Notes: a model not told the origin generated them from the letters alone. Positions 33,271 to 41,046 are shown, counted from the first letter of the stretch. The stretch: 64,000 nucleotides of DNA from VRUE01 sp963720805 (GCA_963720805.1 CAVRGT010000012.1:248001-312000); one strand, 5' to 3'. A program made the numbers and translations.

Positions 33271-34275
33271 CTAAAAAAGGCGCGGCTGGGGAGAGTCGGC
33301 CTCACCCTTCAATCGAACCGGGCGCTCCTCTTCGTGGCCACGGCTTCTGCGATTGCTTCGGCCCCAGCCGTGGACTCGGCGCGTGAGCTTTTGGCGATCC
33401 GTGGGCTGCATGTAGGAGCGGCCCTTGTAGAGCTTCGTGTAGCGGGGGAGCAGGTCGGGGCGTTTCTCCTCCAGCCAGGCGAAGAAGACGTCCTTAACCT
33501 CGTCGCGGAGGTGGAGGGCGACGCCGCCGAGGAAGCTGGCGCCGGCCTCTCTCGCTCGATCGACGATCTGCTGCACCTGCTCAGGGCTGTCGTTGATGCC
33601 GGGCATCAGCGGGGCGATCAGGACGCCGGAATCGATGCCGCGGCGACGCAGCTCGGCGACCGCGTCGAGGCGGGCTAAGGGGCTCGGGGTGTGCGGCTCG
33701 GTGGCGCGCCAGGCCTCCTCGTCGAGGGTCGGCACCGAGAGGTTGACCGAAATCGGCAGCTTCTTCGCCATGCGGGCGAAAATCTCGACGTCGCGCATCA
33801 CCAGCGGCGACTTGGTCAGCACCGAGACCGGCGTCTCGGCCCGCTCGAGCGCGGCCAGAATCGCCGGCATCATCCGGTAGCGGCTCTCGACCCACTGGTA
33901 AGGGTCGGTGTTGGTCCCCAGTGCCACCAGCTCCCCCTTCCAACTATCGCGCCCGAGTTCGGCGCGAAGCAGCTCCGGCAGGTTGACCTTGACCACTATC
34001 TCGCGCTCAAAGTCCCGACCTGCATTCAAATCGAGATAGGTGTGGGTGCGCCTGGCGAAGCAATATGAACAGGCATGACTGCATCCTCGAAAAGGGTTGA
34101 TCGTCCAGTTGAACCCGTAGCGCCCGCCGGGCACGCGGTTCAGCGCCGAGCGGGCCCGGACCTCGTGGAAGTTGACTCCCATCGCCTCCGGCGCGTCGAA
34201 GGTTCGCACCGTCGTGCCGTCACCAACCCCCGGCAGGCGGAGGTCGTTCTCGACTCGTTGTTCGTCCCATCGCAT
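33271..34275 (-). CDS. Rv2578c-family radical SAM protein
   Basis: A 334-residue protein with the radical SAM cluster motif CSHACSYC (Cys65, Cys69, Cys72) in a TINPFRGCSHACSYCFAR context typical of the Rv2578c/SPL-like family. The start MRWDEQ at 34275 agrees with the family N-terminus as I remember it. Later blocks SVLTKSPLVMRDVEIF and SVNLSVPTLDEEAWRATEPHTP fit. The enzyme chemistry is unknown; relatives are similar to spore photoproduct lyase, a DNA repair enzyme. A perfect LexA box lies one base upstream of the ATG, so it is probably an SOS gene with a leaderless message. Confidence 0.88.
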   Translation of the reverse strand: MRWDEQRVENDLRLPGVGDGTTVRTFDAPEAMGVNFHEVRARSALNRVPGGRYGFNWTINPFRGCSHACSYCFARRTHTYLDLNAGRDFEREIVVKVNLPELLRAELGRDSWKGELVALGTNTDPYQWVESRYRMMPAILAALERAETPVSVLTKSPLVMRDVEIFARMAKKLPISVNLSVPTLDEEAWRATEPHTPSPLARLDAVAELRRRGIDSGVLIAPLMPGINDSPEQVQQIVDRAREAGASFLGGVALHLRDEVKDVFFAWLEEKRPDLLPRYTKLYKGRSYMQPTDRQKLTRRVHGWGRSNRRSRGHEEERPVRLKGEADSPQPRLF

Positions 34276-34276
34276 A

Positions 34277-34290
34277 CGAACATACGTTCG
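34277..34290 (-). promoter_or_regulatory. LexA/SOS box
   Basis: CGAACATACGTTCG matches the actinobacterial SOS consensus CGAACRNRYGTTYG at every position and is nearly palindromic. It is separated from the radical SAM start codon by one base, so bound LexA would cover the transcription start. Confidence 0.85.
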
Positions 34291-34313
34291 CACGTGGGGC
34301 GGCGGAACCGAGC

Positions 34314-34814
34314 TTAGGCGGAGCCCTGGTCCTTCTCGGCGGCGATGAACGCGTCGAGCTGGCCGCGGGCCTGGGCGCGCGCCTGGGCGCGCGCCTTCTT
34401 GCGCAGGGGCGGCAGTACGGCGACCAGGTTCCCCGTCGGGCCCAGCGCCTGCTTGGCCCAGTTGCGGAAGTCGAACTCGTCGACGTGGTCGACGATCAGG
34501 CCGTCGGCGAAGCGGAACCTGGCCTGGATGTCGTTGAGCACCGGGCGCCCGGTGGAGAAGGTGTAACGGGCGATCCAGTGGGCCGAGCCGGAGTCCTCGC
34601 CGGCCTCGTGCTCGTGCAGCTCGATCTTCAGGTCGGAGGCGCGGCCGGTCAGCATCCGCCACATCGCTCCGACCTCATCGCCCTCGAGGTCGCCGAAGGC
34701 CGGGTCGCGGAAATGGGCATTGGGCGCGTAACAGGCCGTCATCGCCGCGCCGTCGCAGCGGCCGAATGCCGCATAGAGGCGCTCGACCAGCTCCTTGTTC
34801 GCGTCTGCTCCCAC
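34314..34814 (-). CDS. SnoaL-like/NTF2-fold protein
   Basis: A 166-residue protein with the SnoaL-like pattern: LVERLYAAFGRCDGAAMTACYAPNAHFRDP at the start and DIQARFRFADGLIVDHVDEFDF near the end. Such folds are small cyclases, isomerases or ligand binders. The C-terminal tail has an alternating Ala-Gln-Ala-Arg repeat (KARAQARAQARGQ). The role is unknown. It is divergent from the MFS gene across a perfect 23-bp hairpin. Confidence 0.85.
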   Translation of the reverse strand: MGADANKELVERLYAAFGRCDGAAMTACYAPNAHFRDPAFGDLEGDEVGAMWRMLTGRASDLKIELHEHEAGEDSGSAHWIARYTFSTGRPVLNDIQARFRFADGLIVDHVDEFDFRNWAKQALGPTGNLVAVLPPLRKKARAQARAQARGQLDAFIAAEKDQGSA

Positions 34815-34888
34815 GAGCGGACCCTATCCGCAGCGTGCGCGCCGGCGGGGGAGTTGAAGTTAAGCCAGTCTCCAGCCCCCCGCCTGGT

Positions 34889-34937
34889 GCTGACTTCCTG
34901 GTTATACGCGGCATCCGCGTATAACCAGGAAGTCAGC
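34889..34937 (+). repeat. 49-bp palindrome, copy B of the repeat family
   Basis: 34889-34911 pairs perfectly with 34915-34937, leaving a 3-nt loop, which makes a 23-bp stem. It has the same length, the same ends (GCTGACTTCCT and its complement) and nearly the same centre (GCGGAT) as the hairpin at 3586-3634. The bases between ends and centre differ but stay paired. It lies between two divergent genes, so it is not a gene-end terminator here. Confidence 0.8.
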
Positions 34938-34954
34938 CTAGGAAATCAGCGGTT

Positions 34955-36514
34955 ATGGTAATTGACGTGAACGTAAGGAATCGATTGAGCGCCGGGGTTG
35001 ACGCCGGGCATGAGCACTACAAGTGGTGGGCTCTCTCCTGTACCAGCCTCGGGATGCTGCTGGTCGCTACCAACTCGGGGACGCTGATCATCGCCCTGCC
35101 GGACCTCGAGCGGGCGCTTGGGACCAGCCTGCTGGAACTGGTCTGGGTGATCCTCGCCTACATGATCTCCTCGACCGTGCTGGTCCTCACCGCCGGTCGC
35201 CTCTCCGATCTCTTCGGCCGCAAGAACGCCTTCGTCGCCGCCTTCGTCGTCTTCGGCGCAGCTTCGCTCGGCGCCGGTTTCGCCGCCGATGGCACCCAGC
35301 TGATCCTCTGGCGGATCTTTCAGGGGGTCGGCGGCGCCTTCATCTTCGCCAACGGACCGGCCTTGGTCACCGACGCCTTCCCGCGCGAGCAGCTCGGGCT
35401 GGCGATGGGGACCAACACGATGGTCGCCGCGATCGGCCTCGTACTCGGACCGGTGTTGGGCGGCGCCCTCGTGGCGATCTCCTGGCACTGGGTCTTCTGG
35501 TTCAACGTGCCTCTGGCACTCGCAGGGGCCGCCTGGAGCGCGCTCACCCTGCGCGAGCTCTCGCGCCGCGACACCGTCCGCGGCCTCGACATCGGCGGCA
35601 CCCTCACCTTCGTCGTCGGCCTGACCGGGCTCGTCTACGGAATCTCGCGCGGCGGCATCTCCGGCTGGGACGACACCCTGGTGATCGCCGGCCTCGCCGC
35701 CGCCGGGGTGCTGCTGCCGCTGTTCGTGGCGATCGAGCACCGTGGCAAGGCGCCGATGCTCGACCTCGAGATCTTCCGCAACCGCCTCTTCGCCGCCGCC
35801 AGCGGCGCCGCCTTCATCAACGGGCTCTCGCGCTTCGCCCTGATGTTCATCTTCGTCTTCTACTACCAGGGGGCGCAGGGGGACGACCCGATCACGGCCG
35901 GGATCAAGCTGGCGCCGATGGCGATCGGGATGCTGGTCGCCTCCCCCCTGGCCGGGATCTGGGCCGACCGCCACGGCTCGCGCACGCTGGCGGCGCTGGG
36001 GATGCTGGTCACCGCCGCCGGCCTCGCCCTGATGACGACGCTGCAGGCCGACTCGCCCTACTGGCAGGGCGGGCTCTGGCTGGCCCTGGTCGGGATCGGC
36101 TCGGGCATGTTCAACTCGCCAAACACGGCGGCGATGATGGGCACGGTGCCGACCGAGCGACGCGGGATCGCCGCCGGCGCCCGCACGATGCTGCAGAACA
36201 CCGGCGCCGTGATCTCGATCGCCTTCGTGCTGGCGATCGTCACCGCCGCCGTGCCGAAACCGGTGCTCTTCAAGATCTTCTCCGGCCTCGCCTCCGGCCT
36301 CTCCAGCGCCCAGCTCGACCCCTTCATCCAAAACATGCACACGGCGCTCTGGGTCCTGGCGGCGACCTCGGTGATCGGTGCGGGCGTCTCGCTGCTGCGC
36401 CCGCGCCACGAAGGCGCCCCGGCCGAGGTGCAACGCGCTGCGGTCCCCACGGGGCCACAAGACGTTGCACCGGCGCTGGAGGCGATTCGCGAGGAGATCG
36501 AGGCGACGCCGTGA
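34955..36514 (+). CDS. MFS transporter, DHA2 (14-helix) drug exporter type
   Basis: A 519-residue protein with about 14 hydrophobic segments, motif A GRLSDLFGRKNAF (about 86-98) and motif C-like GLVLGPVLGGAL (about 160-172), typical of EmrB/QacA exporters. It is driven by the proton gradient and probably expels drugs or dyes. The stop overlaps the MerR-family gene GTG by three bases, which suggests that this regulator controls the exporter. Confidence 0.9.
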   Translation: MVIDVNVRNRLSAGVDAGHEHYKWWALSCTSLGMLLVATNSGTLIIALPDLERALGTSLLELVWVILAYMISSTVLVLTAGRLSDLFGRKNAFVAAFVVFGAASLGAGFAADGTQLILWRIFQGVGGAFIFANGPALVTDAFPREQLGLAMGTNTMVAAIGLVLGPVLGGALVAISWHWVFWFNVPLALAGAAWSALTLRELSRRDTVRGLDIGGTLTFVVGLTGLVYGISRGGISGWDDTLVIAGLAAAGVLLPLFVAIEHRGKAPMLDLEIFRNRLFAAASGAAFINGLSRFALMFIFVFYYQGAQGDDPITAGIKLAPMAIGMLVASPLAGIWADRHGSRTLAALGMLVTAAGLALMTTLQADSPYWQGGLWLALVGIGSGMFNSPNTAAMMGTVPTERRGIAAGARTMLQNTGAVISIAFVLAIVTAAVPKPVLFKIFSGLASGLSSAQLDPFIQNMHTALWVLAATSVIGAGVSLLRPRHEGAPAEVQRAAVPTGPQDVAPALEAIREEIEATP

Positions 36515-36987
36515 GTGCCTCCGCCACATCGAAGGCCGAGCTGAGGATCGGCGACGTCGCCAAGCTGGCCGGGACGACGCCGCGGACGATCCGCTACTAC
36601 GAGGAGATCGGCCTCCTTCCCGCCTCCAGCGCCCGCGAGCGCGGCGCCCACCGCACCTACGCCGAGGAGGACGTCGAGCGCCTCGCCGACCTGCTGCGCC
36701 TCAAGGACCTGCTCGGTCTCTCACTCGAGGAGCTGAAGGCCCTGGTCGAGGCCGAGGACGCCCGCGCCTCCCTGCGCCGCGAGTGGGAGACCGGCGTCGA
36801 GGACCCGGTCCGCCGCCGCCAAATCCTCGACGAGTCCCTGGGCCACATCGGCCGCCAACTAGATCTAGTGCGACGCCGCAGAGATGAGATCGCTTCGCTT
36901 GAAAGCGAGCTACTAGCCAAGCGCAAGCGGGTCCAGGCACGCCAGCGCGAGCTCACCTCCAGCTCAAGCCGGCAAGGGCGTCGGTGA
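36511..36987 (+). CDS. MerR-family transcriptional regulator
   Basis: A 158-residue protein from the GTG at 36511. The MerR helix-turn-helix and wing (LRIGDVAKLAGTTPRTIRYY then RTYAEEDVERLADLLRLKDL) cover residues 10-80, followed by a long coiled coil for dimerisation. There is no C-terminal effector domain. It is translationally coupled to the MFS gene. Its last seven codons and stop lie inside the left arm of the foldback element at 36967. Confidence 0.9.
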   Translation: MSASATSKAELRIGDVAKLAGTTPRTIRYYEEIGLLPASSARERGAHRTYAEEDVERLADLLRLKDLLGLSLEELKALVEAEDARASLRREWETGVEDPVRRRQILDESLGHIGRQLDLVRRRRDEIASLESELLAKRKRVQARQRELTSSSSRQGRR

Positions 36988-37058
36988 CTCCTCCCAAAAC
37001 GCTCGGCGGGAGCCTCGCTGGAGTGTTTTGGGAGGAGCCACCGACGCCCTTGCCGGCT
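36967..37058 (+). repeat. foldback element 1 at the end of the MerR gene
   Basis: 38-nt arms (36967-37004 and 37021-37058) pair with two mismatches around a 16-nt loop. The left arm includes the MerR stop codon at 36985-36987. The central 32 nt (AAACGCTC, loop, GAGTGTTT) recur with one change, on the opposite strand, in element 2. The outer arms are unrelated to those of element 2. Confidence 0.85.
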
Positions 37059-37080
37059 CCACCAGGAGGACGGGACGGCA

Positions 37081-37158
37081 GGGAGGGTCGTAATGCTCTT
37101 CAGAAACACTCAAGCGAGGCTCCCGCCGAGCGTTTCTGAAGAGCATTACGACCCTCCC
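37081..37158 (-). repeat. foldback element 2 at the end of the dCTP deaminase gene
   Basis: 31-nt arms (37081-37111 and 37128-37158) pair with one mismatch around a 16-nt loop. Read on the minus strand, the first arm includes the TAA stop of the deaminase gene (37146-37148) and the core is the same as in element 1. Both elements therefore have the same orientation relative to the gene they follow. Confidence 0.85.
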
Positions 37159-38327
37159 CCCGCCCCCTGCTCCTCGAAGTGCTTGGAGAGCATCGTGACC
37201 TGCCCCTGATAGTTAGAGCCAAGGTCCTGGCCGTACAGGCGCTCGGCAGGGGCACTGGTGCGCTCAAGAGCCAGCTTGCAGACGGGTTGGCGGTGCTCGA
37301 CCATGAAGGAGACGTCGCGGGCGCGGACCTCCAGGGCGGCGCGGCTGCCGTGGCGGTCGCCGGCCGGGTCGTAGCCGAAGCCGGGGTCGAAGAAGCCGGC
37401 GTAGTGGGTGCGCAGCTCGCCGGCGGTCGGGTCGTAGGCCATCATCTCGGCGGCAATCTGGGGCGGGATGCAGACGCCCTCGGCCGAGAGCAGCAGGTAG
37501 AAAATCTCCGGCTCGAGCACGATCTTCGAGCCCGCCTCGGGGAAGACCGGGTCCCAGTAGTCGGTCCAGCGGTAGGCGCGGATCCGCGAGAGGTCAATCG
37601 GCAGGCTGTTCTTCTTCGCCCGGTAGCCGACGATGCGATCGCTCGGCCCGGAGAGGTCGACGCTGAGGAAGAGCCCGTCGGCCAGCGCCAGCTCGGACTC
37701 GCGCAGCGCGTGCGAGTCGAGGTAGAGCAGCGGGAACTCGTCCTGCAGGGCGCGGATCTCGGCGTCGCTCAGGCGCACGTCGCCGCGGGCCAGGCGCAGC
37801 TGGTTGAGCGAGAGCCCGGTCTTGACCTGGATCGCGAAGGAGCGCGGCACGATCTCAAGGTAGAGCTTGCCGCGGTAGCCGGCGCGGATCTCGTCGAAGC
37901 GGTGGTGGCGGTCGGTGAGCAGGCGGGTGAAGACATCGAGCCGCCCGGTCGAGCTCTTCGGGTTGGCCTTGGCACGCACGTCCTCAGGCAGCGCCAGCTC
38001 CTCGATCAGCGGCACCAGGTAGGGACGGTCGCGCTCGAGCACGGCGCCGTCGCGCAGATCGATCCGCTGGAAGGCAAGGCCCTCGATCTTCTCCTCGACG
38101 GTCGAGTCGACGTCGGGCAGGAAGGAGCAGCGCAGGGCCCAGGCGTGGTCGCCGAGGCGCAGGTCGATGCTGGCCGGCTGGATCGCCTCGGGCCGGATCC
38201 GGTAGTCGCCGGAGCTGACCCACTCGGCGGCGATCGCCTCTTCCAGCGCCTGCGAGGGCAGCACGCCGTCGTTGACGCGGGCGCCATCCGAAGCCGCCGT
38301 GCCTCTTGCCGCCGCCGTCTCGTCCAC
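37146..38327 (-). CDS. 2'-deoxycytidine 5'-triphosphate deaminase, two-domain form
   Basis: A 393-residue protein of the dCTP deaminase/dUTPase superfamily in the double-length form. IQPASIDLRLGD and AKANPKSSTGRLDVFTRLLTD in the first half carry the nucleotide-binding Ser-Ser/Arg motif, and YFLLS-like and PVCKLALERTSAPAERLYG blocks lie in the second half. It supplies dUTP for thymidylate synthesis. The GTG at 38327 was chosen over a start 17 codons earlier because the longer form overlaps the divergent gene at 38366. Confidence 0.8.
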   Translation of the reverse strand: MDETAAARGTAASDGARVNDGVLPSQALEEAIAAEWVSSGDYRIRPEAIQPASIDLRLGDHAWALRCSFLPDVDSTVEEKIEGLAFQRIDLRDGAVLERDRPYLVPLIEELALPEDVRAKANPKSSTGRLDVFTRLLTDRHHRFDEIRAGYRGKLYLEIVPRSFAIQVKTGLSLNQLRLARGDVRLSDAEIRALQDEFPLLYLDSHALRESELALADGLFLSVDLSGPSDRIVGYRAKKNSLPIDLSRIRAYRWTDYWDPVFPEAGSKIVLEPEIFYLLLSAEGVCIPPQIAAEMMAYDPTAGELRTHYAGFFDPGFGYDPAGDRHGSRAALEVRARDVSFMVEHRQPVCKLALERTSAPAERLYGQDLGSNYQGQVTMLSKHFEEQGAGGGS

Positions 38328-38365
38328 AGCACGCAGCCTATGCAACCGTTGGTACCTTTGGGCAT

Positions 38366-38536
38366 GTGAAACCCGCACGTAAGGGGAACTGGACAGCGGA
38401 CGGCAAAGCCGACCGAGCTGCTCTCCGACGTGACTACTTGGACCTGACCCCAGCCCAACGCGTCGAACAGGTCTTCGAGCTCTCGAAGTTCATGGCCGAA
38501 GTGGCAGACGCCGGCCGCCGCAAGCGCGTTGCCTGA
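38366..38536 (+). CDS. small partner protein of a nucleotidyltransferase module, copy 1
   Basis: A 56-residue charged helical protein from the GTG at 38366, with LTPAQRVEQVFELSKFM in its second half. A similar stretch (LTPSERVAAGQRLSQQ) occurs in the 72-residue protein encoded at 39431. Each precedes and overlaps a nucleotidyltransferase-like gene, so these are the small partners of a two-gene module. The role, possibly an antitoxin, is inferred from arrangement only. Confidence 0.5.
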   Translation: MKPARKGNWTADGKADRAALRRDYLDLTPAQRVEQVFELSKFMAEVADAGRRKRVA

Positions 38537-38886
38537 CCTCGACATCCGGGGGATCCTCGGAGAGCTTGCGCGGGAAGGCGTCGACTTCTTGGTGATCGGC
38601 GGGGTAGCCGTCGGCTACCATCCCCGATCCGCTCGACCCAGACGCACTCGCCCTGGGGGGGAATTGGGTGCTTACGACCCGACTTGGGCGACTCGACGTG
38701 ATGCAGTGGCTTGGTGACCATCCACTTTGGGAAACGCTATCCCCAGCCGCCATCCAGGATCAGATTGGGGATATCCCGGTCAAGTTCGTCAGCTATGAGG
38801 ATCTCGTCGCCCTGAAGGAACTGGCGGGCCGCCCTCAAGACCTGACGGACTTGGAGCGCTTGCGCGACGCGCGCAAGACTGATTAG
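38529..38886 (+). pseudogene. nucleotidyltransferase pseudogene, copy 1
   Basis: The first frame reads DIRGILGELAREGVDFLVIG then GGVAVGYH, the start of an MNT/DUF6036-type nucleotidyltransferase. It then changes to the frame that reads PDALALGGNWVLTTRLGRLD and continues to a plausible C-terminus (YEDLVALKELAGRPQDLTDL). The segment that should carry the catalytic D-x-D pair after the GG motif is missing at the junction near 38620. The gene is therefore broken by a deletion with frameshift. It overlaps the small gene by 8 nt. Confidence 0.65.
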
Positions 38887-38947
38887 CGTTCGGAGATCAC
38901 GCGGCGGCGGTTAGCGCAGATTCCGCGATTCCGGGCCGGAGCCCGGC

Positions 38948-39459
38948 CTACTCGTCCAGCCCAGGAATCGGGTCGATCGGCAGCTCGCCATTGAAGGCTT
39001 CGAGCTCTTCGAGGTCGCGCCTGTCCTGAGGGCGACCGGCGAGACGCTTGAAGCCAACGATGCTGCGGAGACTGGCAAACCTGGCTTGCTCTCCTCCCGC
39101 TTCACCCTCAATCGCGCCGGCGGCCACCGTCTCAAAGTCGAGCGGGGTAGGCCTCCGCGCATGATGTCGACTATTCCGTGCCGACTGCGCACGCGCAGGT
39201 GATGGGCATCGACGATCTCGTCCTTGCCGAGGACCTTGTCGTCGCGCAGGCGCGTCGCTTCGATGCGATCGAGAAAACGGAGAATCGCGGCGTCGGTCTC
39301 CTGCCCGTCGGGGACCAGAAGATCGGAGCCTTTGGTTGCACACACGAAGCCGTTGGCAATCACGCTGAAGCCACCGATTACGACGTAGGGCAGGCCAACC
39401 GCATTGGCATCGGCAACGACCCCGTCGAGGTCAGGACCAGAAGGCTCGAGGTGGGACAT
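38948..39459 (-). pseudogene. nucleotidyltransferase pseudogene, copy 2
   Basis: The N-terminal frame (LPYVVIGGFSVIANGFVCAT, then KGSDLLVPDG) resembles an MNT-type nucleotidyltransferase, but the first Asp of the usual D-x-D is Gly. Near 39150 the frame shifts from MRGGLP to PLDFETVAAGAIEGE and then to RLAGRPQDRRDLEELEAF, which matches the end of copy 1 (LAGRPQDLTDLERL). It is broken by a one-base-type frameshift as well as the active-site change. It faces copy 1. Confidence 0.65.
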
Positions 39460-39649
39460 GGCCCCCGCGAATCGTGGACGCGAGAAGTTGTTCGGCTTGC
39501 TGGGAGAGCCTCTGTCCCGCGGCGACGCGCTCGGAAGGAGTCAGCGCCCGAGCCTTGCGATGGTGGTATTCGCGCTTTTCGCGGTTGAGCTCGGCCCACT
39601 CGGCCTCGTGTCCTGGCTCCAAAAGCGTCCTGCGGGGGGAGGAAGACAT
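39431..39649 (-). CDS. small partner protein of a nucleotidyltransferase module, copy 2
   Basis: A 72-residue charged helical protein (WAELNREKREYHHRKARALT, then PSERVAAGQRLSQQAEQLL). It overlaps the start of the following nucleotidyltransferase pseudogene by 29 nt. It shares its central pattern with the 56-residue protein encoded at 38366. It looks intact although its partner is broken. Confidence 0.5.
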   Translation of the reverse strand: MSSSPRRTLLEPGHEAEWAELNREKREYHHRKARALTPSERVAAGQRLSQQAEQLLASTIRGGHVPPRAFWS

Positions 39650-39710
39650 AGGGCAATGGTACGCCCAGGACAGGCGCAGCGGCGAGAAGCACGCTGCCTT
39701 GCAGGCCTTA

Positions 39711-40346
39711 TTAGGCCTGGATCACGCGCCGCGCCTCGGCAGTTCCGAGATACGGCGTCAGCGCGAACTCCGCGATCTCCGGGAGTAAGCCGGGCATCGT
39801 CTTGGTTTCGCCGGCGAGGACGCGGCGGGCTAGCAGCGAGGCGATGCCGCCGATCACCGCCTCGTCGGTCGCCTGCGGCGGCCGTGAGCCACCCTCCGGC
39901 GCCGGCGCCCCGTCCGTCAGGTAGGGCACGAAGCTCTGCAGGGCGACCTGGTAGCGGTCATAGACGCCGCGCCCGGCGCGCAGGCCCTCGACCAGCACCA
40001 GCTGCGTCTGCGCCGTCTCGGCGGCGAAGAGGTCGAGCAGCGCAGTGAGCGCCGCCAGCACCCCCGTGGCCCAGTCCTTGCGCTCGGCGCAGGCGGCAAG
40101 TACCACGGCTCGTATCCGCTCGACCGCGTCGTCATAGGCGGCGACGAAACAGGCGTCCTTGCTCTCGAACTGTTTGTAGAAGTCGGACTTCGAGACCCCG
40201 GCGCGTTTGCCGATCGCCGAGACCGTGGTCCGTTCGTAGCCTTTTTCCTCCAGGCACTCGGCCAGCGCGGCAAGCAGCCGCTCGCGCTGATTCTGCGCAA
40301 CGAACTCGCGGGGCAGGCCGTGACGGCCACGGGGCAGTCGTTCCAT
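39711..40346 (-). CDS. TetR-family transcriptional regulator
   Basis: A 211-residue protein. The N-terminal helix-turn-helix (LAALAECLEEKGYERTTVSA, then IGKRAGVSKSDFYKQFESKD) covers about 22-70 and a helical ligand domain follows. The opening RLPRGRHGLPREFVAQNQRERLL is shared with other TetR genes and fragments at 43930-46939, so this belongs to a local family. Its target and ligand are unknown. Confidence 0.9.
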   Translation of the reverse strand: MERLPRGRHGLPREFVAQNQRERLLAALAECLEEKGYERTTVSAIGKRAGVSKSDFYKQFESKDACFVAAYDDAVERIRAVVLAACAERKDWATGVLAALTALLDLFAAETAQTQLVLVEGLRAGRGVYDRYQVALQSFVPYLTDGAPAPEGGSRPPQATDEAVIGGIASLLARRVLAGETKTMPGLLPEIAEFALTPYLGTAEARRVIQA

Positions 40347-40402
40347 GAGGTGCGGGAGTCTTTCACCGCTACCGGTGGGATGCCCGTTCGGAGCGCCTCG
40401 CC

Positions 40403-40630
40403 CTATAGCTGCGTGGCGATCAATCCGACGAGAGTCGCGATCAGGCCGCCACCAATCTGGAGCATCGTGCGCTGCAGGGAGTCGAAGCGGCCATTCAGGG
40501 CACGCAAGTCGGCGTCGACTCGGCTGAATCCCTCATCGACCCGGCGTTCGAGCGTCTCAAAGCGCCGATCCGTATGCGCGGCGAAATCACTCAGCCTTGC
40601 GTCAGTCCAACTCTCTCTCATCGCCTCCAT
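40403..40630 (-). CDS. small coiled-coil protein with C-terminal membrane anchor
   Basis: A 75-residue protein with a heptad-like helix (DRRFETLERRVDEGFSRVDA, then DLRALNGRFDSLQRTM) and one C-terminal hydrophobic segment (IGGGLIATLVGLIATQL). Such proteins are common and uncharacterised. The ATG at 40630 starts the only reading that keeps the anchor. Confidence 0.65.
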   Translation of the reverse strand: MEAMRESWTDARLSDFAAHTDRRFETLERRVDEGFSRVDADLRALNGRFDSLQRTMLQIGGGLIATLVGLIATQL

Positions 40631-40699
40631 GATCGCACCGTAAAGGTTTCGGCGTCACCCGTGGCGCGTAGGAATGTGAAATCTCTGTCTCATCCCTTG

Positions 40700-40962
40700 G
40701 TGAGTGGCCGGGGGGAATTTCGCCCCCCGGCTCTCGCAGAACCGGACTTGACAGTCTCCCGTCATCCGGCTCCCACCATTCCGTCTCGGGCTCGGGTCAG
40801 CCGCCAGTGGGCAAAGAGCCCTGGCTCGCGTTCATAGACGTTCACCAGGAGCTTCCTCGCCCGCCGTTGGCTGCGCTTCAGCCGCTTGTACTTCGATACC
40901 GCCCAGCGCACCAGATAGGAGTCGATGCGCCGCAGGGACGAGACGCAGACGATCCACCACTG
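40700..40962 (-). mobile_element. 3' remnant of a group II intron with the end of its reverse transcriptase
   Basis: The minus strand carries a 34-nt domain V at 40739-40772 that begins with the catalytic GAGC and folds as expected. A domain VI hairpin with an unpaired A next to CTC follows, and the 3' end is near 40700. Upstream, 40762-40962 encodes the C-terminal part of a group II intron maturase (LVRWAVSKYKRLKRSQRRAR, then EPGLFAHW). The rest of the intron and the reverse transcriptase core are missing. Confidence 0.8.
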
Positions 40963-41046
40963 GGCTCGCAACTCGGCTGCAAGCGCCCCGATCAGCGTCG
41001 TCTTGCCGTAGCGCCGCGGCGCGGCCAGCCGGCTCGCCTGGCCGCT
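40962..41046 (-). pseudogene. fragment of an AAA-type ATPase
   Basis: About 27 codons (SRLAAPRRYGKTTLIGALAA) contain a P-loop of the type seen in archaeal-type/DUF234 ATPases. They are joined in frame to the intron maturase remnant. No other part of an ATPase is present on this strand, so it is a broken piece left at a recombination junction. Confidence 0.45.

Noticed and set aside
34276..34662. N-terminal extension of the radical SAM frame
   Set aside because: The extension is shifted antisense-like sequence of the SnoaL-like gene region; the family start MRWD and the SOS box fix the start at 34275.
34946..36529. 527-codon open frame antisense to the MFS transporter
   Set aside because: It consists mostly of G, E, D, R and A repeats without a fold-like pattern, and the plus strand gene is unambiguous.
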